A stretch of 64,000 bases of DNA. It comes from Branchiostoma lanceolatum (taxonomy: Eukaryota > Chordata > Leptocardii > Amphioxiformes > Branchiostomatidae). Where the stretch lies: assembly GCF_035083965.1 (NCBI RefSeq), contig NC_089723.1, positions 7,339,501-7,403,500 of the forward strand, read 5' to 3'. Both the position numbers and the translations under genes were made by a program. Below the pieces are notes generated by a model that had not been told where the DNA came from, ran no database searches, and saw nothing but the letters and a program-made list of their open reading frames with translations. Positions 21,801-31,753 of the stretch are shown here, piece after piece; positions within the stretch are counted from its first letter, which is position 1; every line of letters starts with the position of its first letter.

Positions 21801-24800
21801 TGTCCAGAGATATCAAAATCGCAAGTTCTGATGCAGTGCAATGGAAAGCTACCAGAGGGCCTAAAATCCAATCATTTCTTTGATATTACATGATCTTACC
21901 ACAGACCAAATTTCATGACAATCCGTCCGGACGTCCATACCCTCCTAAGGTCAGAAGAACGGACTGTCAGTAACCATACCTACATATCATGTCCACCCCA
22001 TATTTACACATAAAATGAATGAAATGAATGAAAACCTTTATTGCCCATTTTTGCCGCAAAGGGCTAAGTACAGGTCCGTCGCAACAAAATAAAAGAAAAC
22101 ATGTTGGATAGATACAGTTTTAACTAAAATAGATACAAAATAAACATGTTGGACAAATAGACTTGACAGATACAAAATAAAACTAACTATCATTAGATAA
22201 ATTCAACTTCTCCTCGCTTGTCAGTTATTGTAGAGATAAAAGAGCAGATATGTTTCTCGATGGAAGTTTTGTCTTGTTGCATTAGGAAATTTACATTTTC
22301 TACATTACTTAAGTGTATGAAATAGGGAAATAGGTGTTGTATAAGCCTATACAGTTCAATTATCTTTTTGCTGTACAACCTACATTCTGTTACAAATTGA
22401 CATTCGTCCTCTATTCTATTCAAATTTCAATAAACCGTCCTGGAAAGTTATTTTAAGGAAAGACAGAGAACGTTCAAACATACCAACCAAGGCATGTAAC
22501 ATACCTTCAGATATTCATATCGTTTCTTGGTCTGTCCCAGAAGCAGCCAGGGTACGTTGGAAATGATCAGCGGGAAATTCTTGTCGTACTTCTGGAATTC
22601 CTCCATGGCGTGCAGAAGTCTTGCTGTCTCGTCTTTGTCTTCCTTGTGACTCCCAAACAGCGTCTTGTATGATGCTGTTGAACGCAAAATCAACTGTGAT
22701 CCCTTATTTGTTATGGTTTTCTCACGAAACACTTGATTTGATTAAGGATAAATGCTATCTATAGTTTGATTGAAGCTGTTTCCTCAATCAATGTTATTTT
22801 TTAAGGTAATTTTTTTCCTCCTTAATTCTGGTTTGATTCAAAAGTTTTGTTGAGATAAATATCTGTGTATTATATATTAATGTTGATTTACTTTATTGGG
22901 TTTTGTACAGATTATGATCATGTTATTTTGCGCCGGTTTATTTGACTTATGTACCATACATTTTTTGTTTTTCTGCTGTATTCTATTTGTTATATGAAAA
23001 TCAATAAAAAAATCAAATATAACAACGACAAAAAAGTCAACTGCAAAATGGATACCGTGAACATTTTTTTGATAATTTGTGATGGCTGAATGAATGAAAG
23101 AATTAGTTTTTTTTTATTATTTTGTATATTTGGCCAATTTACACTATTTTGCCAACAACCTATGAAGCCTGGTAGAGGCTAGTTGGAAGGGGCCTTACCG
23201 CTAAACATGATTCTGTAGACAAAAGACCACAGTTCTCCCTTGTTCCACTCCACCTTTACGTCTGTAGCGGCCAACATGGCGGACTGAAGGTTGCCCATCA
23301 TCACCTAGAAAGAATGTGGAGATGGGCGATTTGATGAAATTATCGTCTGCGCAGTTGTCAATCATATATAGTTACAACTCACAAGTCAAGTAAGATCCTT
23401 CCGTGAATTGTTTCATCAGGTTGGTAAGTGACTGAAACAAAAGACTCTTTCTACACAAACAAAAGATTTAATCAACAGACGTTTTGGTGATCATCTGTCA
23501 CCTTCCTCAAGGCAATTCTTTGTAAATACTTTACGTTAGGGAGCGCATCTATAAAAAGCGACACCTGTACTGCAGTGCAATATGAACCAGTCAGAACTGC
23601 CTTGAAGAAGGTGACAGATGGTCACCGAAACGTCGGTTGAATAAATCTCTTGGTTGTGTAAAAAGAGTATTTTCATTCAAGTGATATCCGCTTTAGAAGT
23701 GTGGGAGGGCAGTTTGTAATGGTGCTTGTAAAAGTTATAAACAACAATACACGAGATAAACATACATGGTAGACAAGAGTGTTATACTTAGCCTAATCTA
23801 ATACAGTCAACTTCTTCTCGCTTCTTTGTATATGCGTGGATGCAGGAACAGATAATGTTTCTTATATATATACAGTGTTTGTCTAAACGAGTGTACAGAA
23901 AGTACGAAATGGAACGAAATGGAACGAAATGGACGCATCAAAAGTATAAATTTGTAGTTATAAGAATGTACCTCTGTGACCTTGTCCAGCCCCTGTCCCT
24001 GTAGTTCCTTTGGGAATAGCGCATCAGTGTCGGTTGGGATCCATTGGCGGGGGGTACCGTAGAAAACTGGTGTGCCGAAAGCGCGATGGGCTAACTTCGA
24101 GGAAAACAGTCGGAAGTCCAGAACCCTAATAATGACAGCAAAAAGCCCCTTTTCAATGAAATTATTTTGTTTAATACAAACACAATGAATGACACATCAC
24201 CAAAACAGGGGAAGATGAGTACCTAACTTCGGTTAGGGACGTCCTTTCGCATAGGACTTTGCTGGAGGTCCTGTGTTTGAGGAGAGCCATACCTTGAGCA
24301 CGTTTAAGTTCCCACCACACTTATCTAAAAGAGCATGGGTTCATCCTAATGCGGTTAGATCAAACCTTACAGTCTGGTCTTACGCAGCCGTTGTGTGAAA
24401 AACTGGGGCGTTACGTTGTTCCAACTGGTTATACGAAACAAATAAACAAACAAACAAAGATATGAACACAAACAGACAGTTACCTAGACACAAGTACGTA
24501 TTCGATGAAGCCATCTGAGACGTTACGAACAAGACCACACCACATGTCAATGGCAAAATATACAAGAGCCGGAAGTTCTGCTGCAGTACTAAGGTTGGCC
24601 ACCAGGAGGCCTAAAATCGACCGTCGGATCAACAACATTTACCCACACACCAAACATCATTGCAATTCATTCATCCACACAAACACACACACACATATGC
24701 GGGCGCACACACATTACATAAACACACACTGACACTCACACACACACACACGCGCGCACAAACAGAGTAAAATATTTACCTCCACTTTTCATGAAGGTAA

Positions 24801-26114
24801 AAAAGATGCAACTTATCTACGACACTTCTCTTCGCACTAACCTGGTGTTCCGGATGGCGTGAGTGAATGAGTGCGGATCCAGAACGAACGTGGTGTAGTG
24901 GCCCGCCAGGCGTACGGTAAAAACGTCCCCATATTTCTTCCAGCGAGACGTGATGAAGCCCAGAGGGTTCTGAGAAAACTCCAAGGCGACGCCTAAGTAA
25001 GGAAGAGGACCGGGCTCCAAGGGAGGCTCACCAGATCTCCTGTGGGAATGGGGGCGGGTGGTAGTCTTCTGCTATAGCACTTTACGTTCATGGATCAAAA
25101 GCGCCACCTAGCAATTCTTTCTTGATCTGCAATCAGATCTTATCAATGAAGCTTAGAGCTCATGGATCAAAAGCAATGTTTAATATACATTTATATCTAC
25201 CAGACTAACTACGTATACGCTGGCTATAGGAAGAATAATTTGCCATGTGAGTTTGTCCACTATAGGGGTTCATTTGCACGGGAATGTGGAAATACTTACC
25301 CGTAGACTCACTCTTCGTGGCGAATTATATTTTTACCTACTATCGACTTGAACCCCTTAAGGAGGCCTGGTGTAGGCTAGTTTGTTTCAAGGTCGAATAA
25401 TTTAAGTTCAAAGTTCATTAACTTGTTATGGACAGCGCAGCATTGTGACATGATTCGAGTATACATAGAAAAACACCAGTAGCAACTCAAGCTCCAGATA
25501 CATGCTCGCCCCGTTAATGTAGAATGGACTAGATATTCTAAAGAAGAATCTATCGATGAATTATGTTTAATGAATGAATGAAAGACCTTTATTGTACATT
25601 TATGCTTAAACAAGCTAAGTACAGGTCATGGTGATAAGCAAAGGAATACATGCAGTGGTGATAGTATAACGTAATAGAAGGTGATATCTTACTACGTCTA
25701 ATAGGACTAATCTATAGTTGTCTACTATTTACAGGTTCGACTTCTTCTCGATTCTTAAGGCATGTAGATGTATGTAGATATGGAGCTCGTAATACATGGT
25801 TTGTTCAGTTTCATAATAAATAGGAATTTTTCAGTGCTGTTTATATTATATATCTAAAACTAGGGAACTTATCTTGTATATAATTATAAAGTATATTTAA
25901 TTGTGCCCCAAATGTGAGCTGGGTAACTTGGACTACAATCAATTAAAATCAATATTCCCTTGCTTGTGCTAACTGCCCCAGGCGGGCCGGCAACAGCCCG
26001 AAACAACGGTGAACAAGTGACGTTAAGTCCTTCCTACCTGCGCCTTCCTGTCACCTGTAGAAGTACGACGACAAAGACCACCACCAAACAAACGCCGAGC
26101 AGTTCTGTTATCAT
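18518..26114 (-). CDS. CYP7/CYP8-family cytochrome P450 (10 exons, 500 aa)
   Basis: Exons (minus): 26114-26038, 25039-24842, 24125-23972, 23304-23199, 22674-22505, 21623-21486, 21010-20921, 20487-20391, 19621-19443, 18811-18518; every join keeps frame (1,503 nt with stop). Seen: N-terminal anchor [14 protein letters not shown], basic halt then [14 protein letters not shown], family-typical I-helix [13 protein letters not shown] (about 277-290), ExxR as EALR (349-352), DRF (about 408-410), heme loop [14 protein letters not shown] with ligand Cys about 441, and C-terminal [10 protein letters not shown]. Known: this family holds cholesterol and oxysterol 7-alpha-hydroxylases, sterol 12-alpha-hydroxylase and prostacyclin synthase, in the ER membrane. 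The sequence mixes CYP7A1-like (QSRAG) and CYP8B1-like ([14 protein letters not shown]) traits, so it may predate their split. Substrate is not predictable from this. Confidence 0.93.
19202..19345. mobile_element. MITE, same 9-bp TSD family
   Basis: 144 bp, right end CCTCTGCTTGGAGAGCA, flanked by CAAACACAC on both sides (19193-19201, 19346-19354). Inserted into a CA-rich interspersed repeat, so it is the younger element. Confidence 0.85.
19443..19621 (-). CDS. CYP7/8-like exon 9: K-helix ExxR
   Basis: Encodes [13 protein letters not shown] (ExxR = EALR), then [19 protein letters not shown] and VYEDPE. Acceptor gatacag, donor gtaacg. Confidence 0.93.
19796..20050 (+). mobile_element. tRNA-derived SINE
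   Basis: TTAGCTCAATTAGTAGTAAC head and CAGGTTCGAATCCGGGG B box with an insertion between; body with GGGACGTAAAATGATCGG. Confidence 0.65.
20096..20325. mobile_element. TTAA-type MITE in the P450 region
   Basis: Full-length copy about 65 nt past the donor of P450 exon 8, in intron 8; right border GGGCTTAAG. Confidence 0.8.
20391..20487 (-). CDS. CYP7/8-like exon 8: J-helix region
   Basis: Encodes [10 protein letters not shown] and [13 protein letters not shown]. The donor CTCG|gtgtgt is weak but is the only one that joins in frame to exon 9 ([12 protein letters not shown]), matching the family's LNDLPVLDS-type segment. Confidence 0.82.
20635..20685 (-). ncRNA. Hammerhead-like motif, cleavage site altered
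   Basis: Minus strand: CTGAAGA (20676-20670), a decayed stem II, GAAAC, and GCC instead of GTC. Stem I GTAGCC/GGCTGT pairs over six bases. Followed by a tail reading GTGAATAAAGAG. Confidence 0.4.
20921..21010 (-). CDS. CYP7/8-like exon 7: I-helix core
   Basis: Encodes [20 protein letters not shown]. With exon 6 this gives [13 protein letters not shown], where Asn replaces the usual acidic residue of the I-helix, as is normal in the CYP7/CYP8 families. Confidence 0.92.
21486..21623 (-). CDS. CYP7/8-like exon 6: helix G to start of I-helix
   Basis: Encodes [12 protein letters not shown], then [19 protein letters not shown], the first half of the I-helix. Acceptor gtttgtag, donor gtaaga. Confidence 0.9.
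22015..22440 (-). pseudogene. LINE 3' end with tail
   Basis: The minus frame reads [18 protein letters not shown] (the same Cys finger type), followed by a 3' UTR and an ATTCATT-type tail after AATAAAGG. In P450 intron 5. Confidence 0.65.
22505..22674 (-). CDS. CYP7/8-like exon 5: helix E-F region
   Basis: Encodes [16 protein letters not shown], then [19 protein letters not shown]. Acceptor ttcaacag, donor gtatgt. Phase 1 in, phase 0 out. Confidence 0.9.
23199..23304 (-). CDS. CYP7/8-like exon 4: helix C-D region
   Basis: Encodes [12 protein letters not shown], then [16 protein letters not shown]. Acceptor ttctag, donor gtaagg; ends in phase 1. Confidence 0.88.
23464..23665. repeat. Inverted pair of hammerhead-like units
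   Basis: Plus-strand copy 23591-23640: TTGAAGA, stem II GGTGAC/GTCACC, GAAACGTC, then GGTTGAATAAATC. A second, more decayed copy faces it on the minus strand (23468-23518). Head-to-head units like this suggest retroelement ends. Confidence 0.5.
23972..24125 (-). CDS. CYP7/8-like exon 3: B-C region
   Basis: Encodes [19 protein letters not shown] and ends GLDKVTE. It matches the family segment just before helix C. Acceptor attattag, donor gtacat. Confidence 0.85.
24206..24465 (+). mobile_element. SINE body and tail
   Basis: GAGTACCTAACTTCGGTTAG through AACTGGTTATACGAAACAAA with an AAAC-repeat tail; the tRNA head is missing. In P450 intron 2. Confidence 0.55.
24555..24800 (+). repeat. CA-rich interspersed repeat with ACCTCC hairpin end
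   Basis: GCCGGAAGTTCTGCTGCAGT, a GGAGGCCTAAAATCGACC core, a CA microsatellite, then ACCTCCACTTTTCATGAAGGT. The same family is at 5000-5130, 11930-12200, 15560-15790, 19005-19420, 21790-21960, 31990-32180 and 54225-54450 (both orientations). Confidence 0.75.
24842..25039 (-). CDS. CYP7/8-like exon 2: proline hinge and beta-1 region
   Basis: Encodes [14 protein letters not shown], then [16 protein letters not shown] and DPHSF, all diagnostic for the CYP7/CYP8 N-terminal domain. Acceptor cccacag, donor gttagt. Confidence 0.92.
25560..25800 (-). mobile_element. LINE 3' tail
   Basis: The minus strand ends AATAAAGGTCTTTCATTC, the same tail as at 22.0 and 37.95 kb, with a GAAGAAGTCGAAC motif upstream. 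Confidence 0.5.
26038..26114 (-). CDS. CYP7/8-like exon 1: membrane anchor
   Basis: The ATG at 26114 is followed by a run of Val/Leu/Phe and then TGRR. Donor gtagga; the exon ends in phase 2 and joins exon 2 to make RRSGEPP, the standard P450 hinge. Confidence 0.85.
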
Positions 26115-26662
26115 CTTGATTCTTGTTGTATGTCGGTGGTGATTCTAGTCTATGTTATGCCTGCACAGTCGTGGCGCATGCGTGATCGGCCTCTTCACAA
26201 AGTCCAAGTCCAGTGATCGCTTCAAACGTCGCCCCAAAGTCCAGTTTTGGGGTCTAGAGTTCATCTACTTACGTGGCCATTTCCTCATGCCGCAACTGTT
26301 GTACATGTGTACGTGTGCGAGCACACGCCCGGCCATCTTACACCGAACTTTCCTACCACACACCACCACAAGGACTGTATTTCTAATTTTGATAGACAGT
26401 ACGGTTTAAGGATTCTGGGCCACAGAAACGGTTTACTTAGTCGGAAGTGTCGTTTTTGTCAACATATGATGTAGAAGAATACAAGGCTTGAGTGACGAGA
26501 AGATGCACTTAGTTGTTTAGGTCGTTCAGTGGACTTTGCTTCTCCGGACGTTTGCTACTGTTTGATTACAGATAAGTCATATCAGCTGAAGGTCTTATCA
26601 GCTGTTTGTGCAACGTTACGCCCACACGGGTTTTGTGATTGATCATTTTAGATCATACGATC

Positions 26663-26799
26663 TAATCTCCAAGCAGATGTATGGCTTGTTCCGGACTGTG
26701 CCAATAGCGTATTTAAAACAACGCACTACTCCATGAAAAGCGTACAAAGCACCGCTCAAAAGTAGCCCGATTGCTGCATCTGCTTGGAAATCGAGATTA
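26663..26799. mobile_element. MITE, related to the 9-bp TSD family
   Basis: Ends TAATCTCCAAGCAGATG and CATCTGCTTGG with a short insertion before the right terminus. Flanks CATACGATC and CATATGATT agree at 7 of 9 bases. Confidence 0.6.
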
Positions 26800-27524
26800 C
26801 ATATGATTTTCTTTTTTCTTCTTCAAATTTTGTTGCGACTTCTTGTCCCTGACCTTAACTACACGTGTAGCGGACGAAGGCCAGTTGTATAGTAAAACCC
26901 ATGACTTAAAAGTAGGGCCAGTCTAGTGAAAAAAAAAACGTGTCGTTAAAGAATAATATTCTATTAAATTCTAATCACTTGTTGTGGCAATTTTTTAATG
27001 GAAAAAACGTGTCTCCTGTCAAAGACGGTTTCCCGATATACTCACGCACTGGAATAAACATTAGCATTTACTACTGGCGGAAAAAAAACCATCAGTATTG
27101 TCCCTTTCTGTCGCACTCGAACGAAAAAGAAGACCGACTTGTCAACGTTTTGAACGTCATGTTTGATATCTGACTCATTCCTGATATGATTTTCTTTCAA
27201 AGAAAGGAAGTATGTCATAAAAAGGCCAAGGACAGGATGTAATTTGGACATTGACCTGTAGCGCCACATCACACTCGGTGTTTGTTCTTGCTCGATCACC
27301 CCATTTTTCTACAAACATGACCCTCGACACAGCATCTCAGAAAGGTAAATAGGCATAACAAGGAGCGGACAATCGCAGCGAGGCGGAAATGATTTCTTTG
27401 AAGTACCGCCAGCATTTTAGATAAATGAAATAAACTACAATAGAATAGACAAGAGGCAGTATCATAAATACGGTACGTGTAGTTTATTCTAGGCAGACAT
27501 CGACGGAAGAGAGACGACAGACAG

Positions 27525-27546
27525 AGAGAGAGACACACATACACAT

Positions 27547-27606
<60 letters not shown>
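27525..27606. repeat. GA microsatellite between P450 and MYND genes
   Basis: About 27 GA dinucleotides without interruption (27551-27605), preceded by CA/GA mixture. Lies between the two divergent start codons. Confidence 0.95.
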
Positions 27607-28034
27607 TTAGGAATCACTGGGAAAATTATGCACATAATGTGACATATGGATTTTGGGAGGGTCATTGAATACACAATGTTATTAGTTCGCAAATGCAATA
27701 TCCAAAGTTCAAAATACGTGTGCCAATAAAAGTCACGCCGGGAAACTGGGCCAATGAGTTGATGGTGATTAGATAATACAGTAACTTTTAAAGTTTCAAT
27801 CTAATAGATACCCTAATTTATACTTTCTAATAACTCTATCTATACAAAACGTTCTGCTTATGCGTGGAGGGTCAAAGAAATTGTGTCCTTTTCGTTGTTG
27901 TGAATTTTTCTTCCTGAAAATTGCATTTATAAGTACTTTACATAGATGGCGCTGGTTATCGGTCATTAAGCTAGCTTGTTAGGCTGCTTAAAATCGCAAG
28001 GGGCCGCTCTTTGTTACTTACAACGTAAAGCAAG

Positions 28035-28262
28035 ATGGCGACAGTCAACAAAGACAGCAGCATCCTTCCCTTGTTGATGGGAATGTCTGATTTGGACTAT
28101 AAACGTACCCTAGAACGAGAGGTAGAAGATATGAAACCTGACGACAGGGGACGACAACGATTGAAGAAGATTCCCAGCGATCCAGAAGACTGCGTGTCCA
28201 TGTTAGTCAACAACTTCCACATAGCGCCCACGACTTGGAGAGCTCTCGAAAAAGAGACACAG
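28035..28262 (+). CDS. MYND protein exon 1
   Basis: Encodes MATVNKDSSILPLLMGMSDL and ends ALEKETQ. Donor gtagaa. Reading on past this donor meets a stop at 28299-28301, right where an inverted-repeat element begins. Confidence 0.8.
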
Positions 28263-31200
28263 GTAGAAAAGTTTAACTGGGTCATGTTTTATGCACTGTA
28301 ACGTTGGGTAACCTAAATTCGTGGGGTACTTAAAGTCGGGATTTTTCGAAAACGGGGTATTTAGGGATATGTGCTAGATGCAAAATCAGTTATAACGCCA
28401 GCAATGCAAAGCAGATAGACTAACGTATTCAGAACACTGGCTGAAAAGCTTCGATAACCATGCATTAGAAGTTGGCGACGTCAAAAACTCTCCGTCCCTT
28501 ATTGACAGAGTCTGGGGGCTTCGTGGGAGAATCACCCAGCACGGTTGTTCGCTGGTTTATAAGACAAATGTCACATCTCCTGCCTGCTAAACACAATTAT
28601 TTATAAGACAACTTATTACAATCTCTTTTGCTAACCTGCAACTGGATTCTAAGTGTGATCAATCATCAAAAATCCTCTCTGTTGCTACAACCTACGGCAC
28701 GTGTATTTTCCCGCCGCCATATTGTTAACCAGAATCCTGTTGTCAAGCAGACGACAAAGGTTTGTGAGGAACACTTTTTTGTCTAAATGCTGCGTGTGAT
28801 AGTGGACTGAGGAAGATATTTTCCTCAAAGTTTGCTCCTAACACAACAAGGAACACATGGACATAGTAGTATTACCATTGCTACGGCATCCAGCTAACTT
28901 CCCATGAATAATGTAACGACTTACACGTTGCCCGATGACGACGATGGGCCGACTTTGAGTGAAGTTCTACCAAGAACCTCCTTGGTTCTACCGACTCAAC
29001 ACACGGGTTGTTCCCGAACTGGCCTGATGTGTGCGGTACGGCCGTTTTTTCGTGTATTTTTTTTACTTGGACACGTCTATATCCATAGCACTCTCCTCAA
29101 GCCAAGGATAGAACGAATAGCTGCTGTATAAAATGTGATTAGCGGTAAGATATTCAAGACGAATCTTCTCTCCCGAATTAATGTGCCCCCCTGTCCGACA
29201 GCACCATAATTGTGCGTGCGGCGGACGGTAGTTTCAAGTTGAAATATTATGGTGTCAGCACGACTAGAGACAAAGTCTACCATATATATGATTAGTGCAA
29301 AGATAATACATGATACTGACAGAATAATAGAAAAAAGGATGGTTTATTGTTCTGCTAGATTGATTTCAGTCAACCATTATCGGAAAAATCCCGAATTTAG
29401 GTTACCCAGCGTTACATGTCTTTTAATTCTTGCCCCCGACTTTAAACTATCGTATTGATAGGCGTAAGGTGTAGTCAATGCTCTAGCATTCGTGGTTCAT
29501 CAGTCAAAGACTGGGTCAAGGGAAAAGGGGGAGGGGCCATATCGGTTATTTACATAACGTACAAAGTAACGAAGGGCAACAAAAACACCCCAGCTACTCA
29601 TATAATCTCGGGCTAAATTAGCTTTTTTACTTTTCATTGTTTTCTCATTAAACAGATTAAGAAAGAACTGTAGTTGTACTGAATATAGCTGGTCATGAAA
29701 GAATTCGAAATCTGAATTTTTGGACCATATGGATGATGTCATCAAATTTTATTGCCCTTAATTTGTTTTTGTTTTTCTAAGAGAAAACACAGCACTTTGG
29801 TACATAACACTATAATGAAACTATGTTTTCCATGTGCATAATGATCAAAGCTACAAACTTATGTTTGCACAAATTGATATCTACTTATCATCTGTAGTTA
29901 TTATAGACTACTAATTGTTTTTACCTAATTAAAAAAAATCATTTTCTAATGATGGACACTTCATAGATATCAATTTGTGCAAACGTACGTTTGTAGCTTT
30001 GATCATTATGCATATGAAAAACATAGTTTCATTGTAGTATTATGTACCAAAGTGCTGTATTTTATCTTAGAAAAAATTATATTATGGGCAATAAAATTTG
30101 CTGACGCCATCCATATGGTCCAAAAAATCATATTTAGAATTCTTTCATGACCAGCTATCAATATTCGGTACAACAACAGTTCTTTCTTAATTCATTAGTG
30201 AGAAAACAATGGAAGTTCAAAATGCCAATTTAGCCAGGGTGGAAACCTTAATTGTCACATAGTTTCTCAGATACAAGCTTCTGTTACGTTGACACTTTCA
30301 TTCTGTTTCAATGCTTTTTGCTTCTTCAATTCAAGCAAGGGGGTTAAATTAGTTAAATAATCTATTAAACCTCCTTGGTTCAAAGAAGCTCTTAGATTAC
30401 AATTAACAAGTGATCAAGATTACGTCATGGTGACTCAGTAGTAGGCAAAAAAACAAGTGGTAAAGTTATGCAAAATATGTTAATCACTTGTAATTGGGTC
30501 TTCTAATTTATGTATCAATTAGTGATCTGATCAGCTAATATCCTTTTGCCTACCTGTCCTTGAATGGTGCCCGGATGTTAACAAAAACAGTGATCACTCA
30601 CAAATTTGTACTGTTTGATACATGGGGTTTACGGAAAAGCCGGGCTGTCTACCAGGCCAGGCTACCCTACCAGGCTAACATACATGTACATTAGTTATCA
30701 CAGTATTTGCAATTTAGACTTAAAAGAGTGATGCAGTGTTCTGGCCAGTCTGAAATTTTAGTCTGTCATCCCAATTTTTTTGTTATGTTCCAAAATAGTG
30801 GGCACAACTCCAAGAGGAAATGAAAAATTAAGGTGTTTTAACAGGCCATGTTGATTTGATTACATGGATGACATCCTCTGGGAACCCAAAAACTGATGCG
30901 AGCGTGCAAATGATAATAAAAAAAGTTTGGGGAAAAAAAAAAGTTACCTTCATTATGAAATCTAAGTAGTCAGGAATTTTGAACAAATGAATAAACACAC
31001 AGTATGGTCTACTGAATAATAGATTCTTAATTTTTTCTTTCACATCTTCTTTGACTTTGGAATTGATTTTGACATACTTTGATATTACTATCTGTTCCCC
31101 GAAATATTTTTCTTCAAAAAGTTCAATTCATGGCATATATTTTCTATTTTGCATCTCCTTTTTACTATTTACACTTAGTCTAATGGTCGAAAACTTCTTT

Positions 31201-31720
31201 TTTTTTGGAAATGGACGAAAATGATGCGCTCGGATGTCCTCCATATAATCAAATCAAAATGGACCTATTTTCATCACACATATGATGATCAACAATTGTA
31301 AATGTTATCTTTGTTTCCACCATTTTATGTTCAGTCGACGATTCTGATGCGTCTGGGAGAGCGTGGTATGATCCGACTGGTTTCCACAGCTATCATGCAG
31401 AAGAAGATCCTTCTTGAGGTAAGAATCTTTAGCTTTGTGGAACCCTGGACAATTAAATGTTTTGCGCAATTGTCTTCTTGAGAAGATGGTAATGAAATAT
31501 GACGTATTGTAAATTCTGAGATATGCATATGCACTTCACATAACACATGATGATGATGATGATGATGATGTGATGATGATGATGATGATGTGATGATGAT
31601 GATGATGATAATGTGATCATGATGATGATGTGATGATGATGATGATGTGATGATGATGTGATGATGATGATGATGTGATGATGATGATGATGTGATGATG
31701 ATGATGATGATGATGATGAA

Positions 31721-31753
<33 letters not shown>

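Larger units (their letters stand above)
26120..28030. other. Divergent promoter region, P450 and MYND genes
   Basis: 1.92 kb between head-to-head start codons. Holds one MITE (26663-26799) and a GA array. No TATA box at a convincing position. Confidence 0.5.

Noticed and set aside
27489..27698. Leu/Ser-repeat peptide over the GA array
   Set aside because: Low-complexity translation of a dinucleotide repeat.
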